Shown piece after piece: positions 1 to 5,683 of a DNA stretch of 7,572 nucleotides. How positions within the stretch are numbered: position 1 is the first letter of the stretch; each line of letters begins with the position of its first letter. The position numbers and the translations under genes were made by a program. The stretch spans positions 1-7,572 of the forward strand of contig JBNKDD010000283.1 in NCBI GenBank assembly GCA_050288085.1, written 5' to 3'. Source of the stretch: JBNKDD01 sp050288085 (lineage in GTDB: Bacteria > Chloroflexota > Anaerolineae > Aggregatilineales > UBA3940). The notes under the pieces were generated by a model. It saw only the letters and a program-made list of their open reading frames with translations. It had not been told where the DNA came from and made no database searches.

Positions 1-78
1 GAGATGCTGTGCCCATTTCAGTCGACACCTGCTTATGTAGTAGGGTCATTTTGTTTTCGATTATATCTCTGGCCCAAC

Positions 79-684
79 TTAAGATTCAGCAATTTTCTCC
101 AGCATCTCAATCAATGCATCATATAAGGCAGCCGGGCTGCCAAAGTCGGCACTACCGTCTTCAGGTATTTGATTTGCTATTTGTCCACCGCCGCCAGGCA
201 TACCGCCGGGGGGGGCACCATCGGGCATACCGCCGGATCCACCTACACCTTCAGGCGGCTGAAACTCGATCCCAGCCTGCTGCATGGCCGTCATCAGATC
301 TTCACGCTGGATTTCCATTGCAGCAATGGCCTTCATCTGTTCAGTAGTCATGTTTTCTTCAATCTGGCCGAGAACAGCCTTGTATTCTGCTTGCGATGAG
401 GTGCCGCTTTCCTGCAAGCTGCGCAGTGCCTGCCAGAGCGGGATCAGTTCCACTGCCTGCTCCGGCGTGATGGGATGTTCGCTGTCCTCCAGCATCAGAG
501 TTCCCAGGGTCAACTGCGTCATTACCGGCATGGCATTTTCGTAATCTGTATCCAGATATTCACTCTCATAGTCAAGACCACCTGACCCGGCAGCTTCAGC
601 CACTGCTTCCTCCTGTCCACCACAGCCGGTGATCAGCAGCAGAGCCAGTATTGATAAGATACCAATCCACAGATATTTTTTCAT
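79..684 (-). CDS. Predicted lipoprotein with Gly/Pro/Met-rich segment, last gene of the exporter operon
   Basis: This 201-residue protein is probably a membrane-anchored accessory or substrate-handling part of the MacAB-like exporter encoded just upstream; that role is inferred from position only. Residues 1-20 form a lipoprotein signal peptide (MKK start, hydrophobic stretch from L5) ending in the lipobox LITGC, so Cys21 should be lipidated. Residues 71-140 look helical and carry ITPEQ near 72 and TTEQM near 113, weakly like the LTxxQ motifs of Spy/CpxP periplasmic proteins. Residues 143-167 are a low-complexity stretch rich in Gly, Pro and Met with a repeated GGMP motif, followed by a C-terminal helix (185-200). 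The start has a GGGGAG ribosome site nine bases upstream. The gap to the permease stop is 40 bp, so it probably shares the operon transcript. I recognise no named family. The reading frame and lipoprotein nature are secure; the function is not. Confidence 0.85.
   Translation of the reverse strand: MKKYLWIGILSILALLLITGCGGQEEAVAEAAGSGGLDYESEYLDTDYENAMPVMTQLTLGTLMLEDSEHPITPEQAVELIPLWQALRSLQESGTSSQAEYKAVLGQIEENMTTEQMKAIAAMEIQREDLMTAMQQAGIEFQPPEGVGGSGGMPDGAPPGGMPGGGGQIANQIPEDGSADFGSPAALYDALIEMLEKIAES
197..236. repeat. 13-bp direct repeat with an 8-G homopolymer inside the lipoprotein gene
   Basis: GGCATACCGCCGG occurs at 197-209 and again at 224-236, a 27-bp period that encodes the repeated GGMP motif of the lipoprotein. 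The first copy runs into an uninterrupted run of eight G (208-215; eight C on the coding strand). Both are in frame here. The homopolymer is a plausible slippage point, and the direct repeats could recombine with an in-frame 9-residue change. Confidence 0.7.
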
Positions 685-724
685 TTTAACAAACTCCCCG
701 TTTCATTCTTTTGTAAAGTTGGAT

Positions 725-1945
725 CTACTCATGGCGCAGGGCCTCAATCGGATCAAGCTGGGCAGCCTGGGTGGCCGGGTAGTATCCGAAGAAAATGCCG
801 ACCGATGCTGCCGCCAGGAAGGCCAGTGGGATCGACTCAGGGACTACAACGGTCCGTAAGCCGCCAAACATATCGAAGAGATAAGAACCGCCGACACCAA
901 AAGCAACGCCCAGTAAGCCACCAATCAGGCTTAAGATCACGGCTTCTAGCAGAAACTGCATCATGACCGCGTTGGGTCGGGCCCCAATAGCCTGGCGCAA
1001 ACCGATCTCACGGGTGCGCTCGGTGACACTGACCAGCATGATATTCATGATCCCAATCCCGCCGACCACCAGGGAAACACCGGCCACCCAGGCTAACAGG
1101 TTGCGGAAGACCTCGGTAGTTGATTGCTGTGTCTCGATGATGTCCTGTTGGGTCATGAAGGTGAAATCTGGCTCGTCGCTTGTCACTCCATGCCGCTCGG
1201 TCAACAAGGCGGTCACCTGAGCGGTGACATTTTCCATTGCATCCCGGCTTTTAACTTCGACATAGATAGTCCTTACCGATTCGCCACCTAAACGAAAGGT
1301 CTGAAATTTTTGATTGAGCACCGTCACGGGGATGTAGACCCGTGCATCGAAATCCGTTCCGCCTACCGAGCCTTTCTCTTCCATCACACCGATGATCGTA
1401 AACCGGGTTGATCCGATGTTGATGGTCTGCCCTAAGGGACTTTGCTCGCCAAACAGTTCTTCCGCGACGCTTGACCCCAGCACAGCTACCTTGTTTTTGC
1501 GGTCATTTTCCTCGGCGGTGAAATAGCGCCCCTCTGCGACCGCATAGTCACGCACTTCGGGGAAATCCGCCGTAGAGCCAATGATGGATATATCCGACAG
1601 GGTGACACCGGTAACGCTCACTATCTGGGTGGTGCTGTTTTCAGCCGAAACCCCTTCGATACCATAGACCGAGGAAGCAATCGCTTCGGCATCTTCCACA
1701 GTGAGCGAGATGTTCGGCGGCCCACCACCTGCCCCACCAAAACTAAATTGGGGCATGATGAACAACAAGTTGGCTCCCAATCCATTGATCTGATCGGCAA
1801 TTTCCGCCTCAGCGCCGGCACTGATGGCCAGCATCATGATCACCGAGGCCACACCAATGATCACGCCCAGGGTGGTCAGGACCGAACGCACCCGATTGAG
1901 CATCAGGCCTTCCCAGGCAATTTTCAAAATCTGTCCAAAGGTCAT
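725..1945 (-). CDS. MacB-type ABC transporter permease (MacB_PCD/FtsX domains)
   Basis: This is the membrane subunit of a MacB-type ABC exporter, a family that works by mechanotransmission, coupling ATP hydrolysis to movements of the extracytoplasmic domain. At 406 residues it shows the family order: TM1 at about 21-43 (VRSVLTTLGVIIGVASV), a large extracytoplasmic domain at about 46-280, then TM2 (283-306), TM3 (331-353) and TM4 (372-391). The conserved cytoplasmic segment ERTREIGLRQAIGA is at 309-322, and the C terminus carries the hallmark GYYPATQAAQLDPIEALR. The ATPase is a separate polypeptide, unlike E. coli MacB, where both parts are fused. Its ATG overlaps the ATPase stop by 4 bp (ATGA), implying translational coupling, and GGAG lies eight bases upstream inside the ATPase gene. 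Substrate cannot be read from the sequence; MacB relatives handle macrolides, peptides, toxins and lipoproteins. Confidence 0.95.
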   Translation of the reverse strand: MTFGQILKIAWEGLMLNRVRSVLTTLGVIIGVASVIMMLAISAGAEAEIADQINGLGANLLFIMPQFSFGGAGGGPPNISLTVEDAEAIASSVYGIEGVSAENSTTQIVSVTGVTLSDISIIGSTADFPEVRDYAVAEGRYFTAEENDRKNKVAVLGSSVAEELFGEQSPLGQTINIGSTRFTIIGVMEEKGSVGGTDFDARVYIPVTVLNQKFQTFRLGGESVRTIYVEVKSRDAMENVTAQVTALLTERHGVTSDEPDFTFMTQQDIIETQQSTTEVFRNLLAWVAGVSLVVGGIGIMNIMLVSVTERTREIGLRQAIGARPNAVMMQFLLEAVILSLIGGLLGVAFGVGGSYLFDMFGGLRTVVVPESIPLAFLAAASVGIFFGYYPATQAAQLDPIEALRHE

Positions 1946-2649
1946 GAGGCTCTCTCCGTCACTTCATCCGCGACCACTTTACCATCCAGGAGTTGGATCA
2001 TGCGCTGTGCGTATGAAGCTGTTTCTATGTCATGAGTCACCATGAGGATGGTGGTACCCCGGGTATGCAACTCGTCTAACAGGGCCAGGATTTCGGCTCC
2101 AGACCGGCTGTCCAGGTTACCGGTTGGTTCGTCGGCCAGGAGCAGGGCCGGGTTGTTGATCAGCGCACGGGCAATCGCCACCCGCTGCTGCTGCCCACCG
2201 GACAGTTCATTTGGACGATGTGTCATCCGGGCCTCAAGACCGACTGATGCCAGGACAGCTTCCGCCCGGTCGCTCTGCTCGGCTTTGGTTTCCTGCCCGT
2301 TTTTATGGTACAGCATGGGCATCATGACGTTTTTTATAGCCGTTTGCCGGGCCAGCAGGTTGAAGGATTGGAAGACAAAACCGATCTTCTGACTGCGAAT
2401 ATCGGCTAACTGCCGCCGGTTCAACCGGCTGACATCATGTCCATCCAGCAAATAGGAGCCTGATGTAGGCCGGTCGAGGCAGCCGAGGATATTCATCAGG
2501 GTCGATTTACCTGAGCCGGAAGTTCCCATGATCGCCACGAACTCGCCCCGTTGGATTGTGATACTTACCCCATCCAGGGCGGGCACAGCAATGTCGCCCA
2601 TCCCATAGACCTTCGTCAGGCCCTGGGTTTCGATCAGGTATTCTGCCAT
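1942..2649 (-). CDS. MacB/LolD-type ABC transporter ATP-binding protein
   Basis: This is the cytoplasmic ATPase that pairs with the adjacent MacB-type permease. All catalytic motifs of a 235-residue single nucleotide-binding domain are intact: Walker A GTSGSGKST at 42-50, Q-loop Gln94 in FVFQSFNLL, signature LSGGQQQR at 149-156, Walker B LLLADEP at 169-175 with catalytic Glu174, D-loop GNLD at 177-180 and switch His206 in MVTHD. The VYGMGDIAVPALDGVS region near the N terminus is typical of the LolD/MacB/YknY branch. The start codon follows the adaptor stop by only 4 bp, with GGAG seven bases upstream, and the stop overlaps the permease start by 4 bp, so adaptor, ATPase and permease are almost certainly one translationally coupled block. 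The tail after residue 207 (about 28 residues) is short, as usual for stand-alone members. Confidence 0.96.
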   Translation of the reverse strand: MAEYLIETQGLTKVYGMGDIAVPALDGVSITIQRGEFVAIMGTSGSGKSTLMNILGCLDRPTSGSYLLDGHDVSRLNRRQLADIRSQKIGFVFQSFNLLARQTAIKNVMMPMLYHKNGQETKAEQSDRAEAVLASVGLEARMTHRPNELSGGQQQRVAIARALINNPALLLADEPTGNLDSRSGAEILALLDELHTRGTTILMVTHDIETASYAQRMIQLLDGKVVADEVTERAS

Positions 2650-2653
2650 GTGC

Positions 2654-4015
2654 CTACTCCGTCTCCACGATGCCGGTGCTCACCATGTCGCCCAGTTCCA
2701 GGCCTGAGAGGATCTCTGCATTGGCAAAATCCATCAGCCCGACTTCAACGACACGTAGCTCCAGCTCGTCGTTTTCGCCGACAATGAACACGAAATACTC
2801 ACCAGGGGCCAGCTCACGAAGGGCCTGGACGGGAACCAACAGGGTATTTAGCGACTCCCCGGCGATTACCTCAACCTCGGCACTCATCCCGGAGAAAAGC
2901 GGATAAGTCTCACGGTCAGGCACATCCACTGAGGCCCAGACTTGCAGGGCAGGGGTGCCATCGATTTCGGTGAGAGCCGGTTCAACCCTGACGATTTCGC
3001 CTTCAAAAACGTCATCAGGCCAGGCATTAAAACGAACTTCCACCAGGTTGCCGGGGTCAGTTTTATCCAGGTCACTTTCCTCCAGGTAGAACAGAAGCAG
3101 CGGTTCATCCATATCGATGATGGTGACCAGGGGGTCTGTCCCTACGGTCTCACCAACATCTGCATTAACGGTGACCACCGTCCCAGTGATAGGGGCACTT
3201 AAGGTCATTTGATCCAGGGAAAGCTGGATTTGTTCCAGGTCAACCCGAGCCTGTTCGAGTGCCCATTCGGCGGACTCAATGGTGGTGCCAAGGCCGCCCT
3301 CCAGCGCCTCCTGGGCGTCGGTAACTGATTCCCAGGCCCCGTCAACCGTGCTTTGCAGGTCGGCGACCGAGATGTTGTAATTTGCCAGGGTAACCTCATA
3401 ATCAACCAGAGCAGTCTCATAAACTGCCTCGGCATTATCGCGCACTGCTTCGATGTTGCGTTCCCAGTCACGGGCCGGGTCCATCGCATTGGCTAAGGTC
3501 TCATTGGCCGCAGCCAGGTCTTGTTCAGCCAATCGCAGGTCAAGCAGGGTCTGGGTCATGCTGTCGTTAGTGTAGATATCCAGGTCGGCCTGCACATCGG
3601 CCAGGTACCCCCAGGCATCATCCAGGGTCTCTTGCGAATCTGACTTGGCGACTTCCAGGTCGGCCTCAGCTATCGCCACATTCAATTCGGCTTCCGCTAA
3701 TTGAAGTTGCAGCTCTACGTCATCCAGCCGGGCGATGATATCACCCATATCCACCCGGTCACCTTCCTGAACATTCAATTCGATCAGGGTGCCACCGGCC
3801 TCAAAACCGATCTCGATTTCGGCTGCGGGCAGCAACGTGGCTTCACCACCGGTCGTGATGATGATGTCGCCCCTCCGCACTTTGGTAGTCTGGATTTCTT
3901 CCTCTTCTGTAGCAGTTTCAGCCTGGGCAAACACCTGGGTATACCCCCAGTAGCTACCGACACTCAAAGCCCCAACAACCAATAATCCAATTAACCATTT
4001 TTGCCAGTTCTTCAT
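2654..4015 (-). CDS. HlyD/MacA-family membrane fusion (adaptor) protein with extended coiled-coil hairpin
   Basis: This is the extracytoplasmic adaptor of the exporter, expected to sit on the MacB-type permease and guide substrate outward. It has 453 residues. An N-terminal membrane anchor lies at about 7-25, followed by an acidic linker (TEEEE at 36-40). The first lipoyl half is at about 65-99 (GTLIELNVQEGDRVDMGD), and a long alpha-helical hairpin spans about 100-269 with its likely tip at MDPARD (178-183). The second lipoyl half starts LSAPITGTV at 272-280, then comes a beta-barrel (about 300-385) and a membrane-proximal domain with PVQAL near the C terminus. The hairpin is about 85 residues per arm, which looks long for MacA-type proteins, and the RLS-type TolC-contact motif is not evident near the tip. 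That would suit a host without a TolC partner (inference). GAGAG lies upstream of the ATG, and the gap to the secreted-protein gene is 18 bp. Confidence 0.94.
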   Translation of the reverse strand: MKNWQKWLIGLLVVGALSVGSYWGYTQVFAQAETATEEEEIQTTKVRRGDIIITTGGEATLLPAAEIEIGFEAGGTLIELNVQEGDRVDMGDIIARLDDVELQLQLAEAELNVAIAEADLEVAKSDSQETLDDAWGYLADVQADLDIYTNDSMTQTLLDLRLAEQDLAAANETLANAMDPARDWERNIEAVRDNAEAVYETALVDYEVTLANYNISVADLQSTVDGAWESVTDAQEALEGGLGTTIESAEWALEQARVDLEQIQLSLDQMTLSAPITGTVVTVNADVGETVGTDPLVTIIDMDEPLLLFYLEESDLDKTDPGNLVEVRFNAWPDDVFEGEIVRVEPALTEIDGTPALQVWASVDVPDRETYPLFSGMSAEVEVIAGESLNTLLVPVQALRELAPGEYFVFIVGENDELELRVVEVGLMDFANAEILSGLELGDMVSTGIVETE

Positions 4016-4033
4016 ATGATTTCTCTCATTCCA

Positions 4034-4780
4034 TTACTTTTCAAATACCCCACACAGACCATGCTGGGAAACATAGGCCTGGTAAAGCCCTAATGTCGCC
4101 CCCAGTTCTTCAACGGATTCGGTAGACCAACCGCCAGCCTTCAAGCAGGCCACCTGTGTTTCGTCCGGTTCCATATCCGGGCAATCAGGCAGTAACGCAG
4201 GGTCAACCACTTTGTTCCCCCACCAATCTACCTGAAAGATGGCACAGGCAGTCTGACCTTCATAGGGCATATCCTCATAAGGCTCGGCCACTTCAGGTAT
4301 CACTGGCAACACGGTTTCAAGAGGGTAGAGCTCACCCTTGGTTTCAGCGGGAAGCGGTGGGTCTTGAACTGCACCGGTGGTGCAGTTGATATCGACTGTA
4401 CGCTCATCCAGCAGGATGTAATTCCCGTTCACGTCGATGCGCGCCAGGCGGAAGGCCACCGTAAACAGCGTATAGTCTGGATACGGTTCGCCCCCGGCAG
4501 ATGTCAGGTCAAAGAAGGCCATGCCGGTATGGTTATACACTCCCTGGGTATCCCATTCTTCGGCCCCAGGCTTAATCATCCTGGCCTGAACGATATAGCC
4601 TGACCGGCCATCATGACTGTAGTAGATACCCACCGTCGGGCTGCCGGTCTCGCAGAACGACGCGAGTGAGGTTGCAACATTCCCCAACAATCCCTGTTCG
4701 GCCTTCACCGGTGAGGCAAAGACAAACACAGAACTGGCAACAACAGCCAGTGTGAGCACCATAACAATTGACTTTCTCAT
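4034..4780 (-). CDS. Secreted six-cysteine protein of unknown family, first gene of the exporter operon
   Basis: I do not recognise this 248-residue protein. Residues 1-27 form a clear Sec signal peptide (MRKS, hydrophobic core, SPVKA then E28), so the mature protein is extracytoplasmic and soluble. It has six cysteines (43, 133, 179, 200, 212, 243), an even number compatible with disulfides. An N-terminal half rich in beta-like, aromatic segments (about 48-135, for example SPTVGIYYSHDGRSGYIVQ) is followed by a Pro/Glu-rich linker (140-175). The C-terminal portion (178-248) holds four of the cysteines and ends HGLCGVFEK. The start is well supported: AAGGAG lies seven bases upstream, and it is the first gene after the mirror-image promoter. 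Being promoter-proximal, it should be the most abundant product of the operon. It could be an exporter substrate, a ligand sensed by the kinase or a periplasmic partner; the sequence does not decide. Confidence 0.87.
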   Translation of the reverse strand: MRKSIVMVLTLAVVASSVFVFASPVKAEQGLLGNVATSLASFCETGSPTVGIYYSHDGRSGYIVQARMIKPGAEEWDTQGVYNHTGMAFFDLTSAGGEPYPDYTLFTVAFRLARIDVNGNYILLDERTVDINCTTGAVQDPPLPAETKGELYPLETVLPVIPEVAEPYEDMPYEGQTACAIFQVDWWGNKVVDPALLPDCPDMEPDETQVACLKAGGWSTESVEELGATLGLYQAYVSQHGLCGVFEK

Positions 4781-4814
4781 ACAAATTCTCCTTTTCTGAT
4801 TGACAGTTGTTTCC

Positions 4815-4820
4815 AGTGTA
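4815..4820 (-). promoter_or_regulatory. Predicted -10 element of the exporter operon
   Basis: Read on the minus strand this is TACACT, matching TATAAT at four positions including the first two and the last. It would place transcription start near 4808, giving a leader of about 28 bases to the ATG at 4780. No convincing TTGACA-like -35 lies 16-18 bp upstream. Instead the tandem repeats at 4844-4865 begin exactly 23 bp away, which suggests an activator-dependent promoter. Confidence 0.55.
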
Positions 4821-4843
4821 GCAGGCAGGTTTTAATATTTGGT

Positions 4844-4865
4844 TGAGAGACTCTAAAGAGATTGT
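4844..4865 (-). promoter_or_regulatory. Tandem 11-bp repeats facing the exporter operon: candidate response-regulator site
   Basis: Plus-strand units are TGAGAGACTCT (4844-4854) and AAAGAGATTGT (4855-4865). They match the reverse complements of the units at 4880-4901 at about 8 of 11 positions, sharing a nnAGAnAnTnT pattern. OmpR/PhoB-family regulators typically bind two head-to-tail half-sites with an 11-bp period, and the neighbouring gene encodes one. Assignment to that regulator is inference from architecture and proximity. Confidence 0.6.
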
Positions 4866-4879
4866 GAAGATCGATATTC

Positions 4880-4901
4880 ACATTTTCTCAACATTCTCTA
4901 A
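4880..4901 (+). promoter_or_regulatory. Tandem 11-bp repeats facing the two-component operon: candidate response-regulator site
   Basis: ACATTTTCTCA (4880-4890) is followed directly by ACATTCTCTAA (4891-4901), identical at 9 of 11 positions. A head-to-tail 11-bp period is the usual footprint of an OmpR/PhoB dimer. The pair ends 23 bp before the -10 element and sits where a class II activator would overlap or replace a -35, so autoregulation of the downstream response regulator is likely (inference). Confidence 0.65.
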
Positions 4902-4924
4902 AGAGGAATTTGATAATCGACAGC

Positions 4925-4930
4925 TATAAT
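4925..4930 (+). promoter_or_regulatory. Predicted -10 element of the two-component operon
   Basis: A perfect TATAAT, placing transcription start near 4937 and giving a leader of about 32 bases before the response-regulator ATG at 4969. The sequence 17-18 bp upstream (AGAGGA region, 4902-4907) is a poor -35, consistent with dependence on an activator at 4880-4901. Confidence 0.65.
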
Positions 4931-4968
4931 GGCTAATAGGTGAAAACTGATACCTTGAGAAAGAAACT

Positions 4969-5658
4969 ATGGTACCTTGTGTTTTGATAGTGGATGACAA
5001 GTCAAGTTTACGGAGACTTGTCAGAAGTTACCTGGAGCAAGAACAGTTCCGGGTTGTGGAAGCCAGAGATGGCCGGGAAGCGTTATTCGTCGCACGAGAA
5101 GAAAAACCCGATCTGATCATCCTGGACTTGATGATGCCAGAAATGGATGGCTACGATTTCATACGGGTATACCGCAAGGAGTCTGATGTCCCGATCATCA
5201 TCTTGACAGCCCGGCTGGAGGAGGGTGATGTGGTGATAGGATTGGAGTTGGGCGCTGATGATTACGTCACCAAACCTTTCTCCCCCCGTGAATTGACAGC
5301 CCGGGTGAGGACGGTCCTTCGCCGCACCTCAATACAGATTCCTGAACCTGAGATCATCAAGGTAGCGAACATCACTGTTGATCGGGTTGGACATATGGTT
5401 CGGGTCGATGACCAGTATGTTGATCTGACCCCTACCGAGTTTGAGTTATTAGCCACACTGATGGCGAAACCGGGCCATGCCTTCTCGCGGAAGGATCTGC
5501 TCAACCGCGTACAGAATGGCATGGTATTTGATAGTGTTGAGCGGACCGTTGATGCCCACATCCATAATCTACGGTCTAAGATTGAGCCTGACTCCGATAG
5601 CCCGCAGTATATCGAGACGGTCTACGGTGTTGGCTACCGGTTTTGCACAAACCTATGA
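4969..5658 (+). CDS. OmpR/PhoB-family response regulator
   Basis: This is a two-component transcription factor, the presumed phosphorylation target of the kinase encoded next. The receiver domain (about 4-116) has acidic-pocket Asp9-Asp10, phosphoacceptor Asp53 in LDLMMPEMDG, Thr80 and Lys102 in YVTKPF, all intact. A winged-helix Trans_reg_C domain follows (about 130-226), with LTPTEFELL at 153-161, recognition helix around SVERTVDAHIHNLRSKIE (189-206) and the closing wing ETVYGVGYRF at 216-225. At 229 residues it is full length. The start gives the usual short lead into the first strand (VLIVDD). The ribosome site is weak (GAGAAAG at 4957-4963). It lies divergent to the exporter operon, and the intergenic region carries symmetric tandem-repeat sites suitable for this family. 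It probably activates both operons, including its own; that is inferred from site architecture. Confidence 0.95.
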   Translation: MVPCVLIVDDKSSLRRLVRSYLEQEQFRVVEARDGREALFVAREEKPDLIILDLMMPEMDGYDFIRVYRKESDVPIIILTARLEEGDVVIGLELGADDYVTKPFSPRELTARVRTVLRRTSIQIPEPEIIKVANITVDRVGHMVRVDDQYVDLTPTEFELLATLMAKPGHAFSRKDLLNRVQNGMVFDSVERTVDAHIHNLRSKIEPDSDSPQYIETVYGVGYRFCTNL

Positions 5659-5678
5659 ATTTGGAGATGAGAGCGTAG
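5655..5678 (+). other. Seven-codon mini-ORF bridging regulator stop and kinase start
   Basis: An ATG at 5655-5657 overlaps the regulator stop TGA (5656-5658) and opens a reading frame MNLEMRA ending at TAG 5676-5678. That stop lies 5 bases before the proposed TTG start of the kinase. A ribosome ending the regulator could re-initiate here and then again at the TTG. It may be chance; the arrangement is visible but its use is unproven. Confidence 0.3.
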
Positions 5679-5683
5679 GAACT

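Larger units (their letters stand above)
4844..4901. repeat. 58-bp imperfect dyad symmetry centred at 4872.5 in the divergent promoter region
   Basis: Pairing bases outward from the centre gives 21 complementary pairs out of 29. The core 4865-4880 (TGAAGATCGATATTCA) pairs 7 of 8. The outer arms are the two tandem 11-bp repeat pairs in opposite orientation. The two -10 elements (4815-4820 and 4925-4930) are also exactly symmetric about the same centre. Confidence 0.75.

Noticed and set aside
1..49. Leftward reading frame starting at ATG 47-49 and open to the left edge, with TATAAT on the minus strand at 60-65
   Set aside because: Only 16 codons are visible, there is no ribosome site before the ATG and no convincing -35, so a sixth operon gene cannot be supported from this window.
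2942..3202. Plus-strand open frames opposite the adaptor, ATPase and permease genes
   Set aside because: They are antisense shadows of clear conserved genes, lack ribosome sites and have no recognisable protein features.
4851..4905. Two identical CTCTAAAGAG dyads (4851-4860 and 4896-4905) as separate binding sites
   Set aside because: They are real, but they straddle the boundaries of the 11-bp tandem units; the mirror-image tandem-repeat reading explains more of the region and fits the -10 spacing, so I treat the dyads as a by-product of it.
5477..5683. Kinase reading frame extended upstream to the ATG at 5477
   Set aside because: This part overlaps the well-conserved DNA-binding domain of the response regulator in another frame and adds residues with no kinase-like features before TM1; TTG at 5684 gives the expected short basic N terminus.
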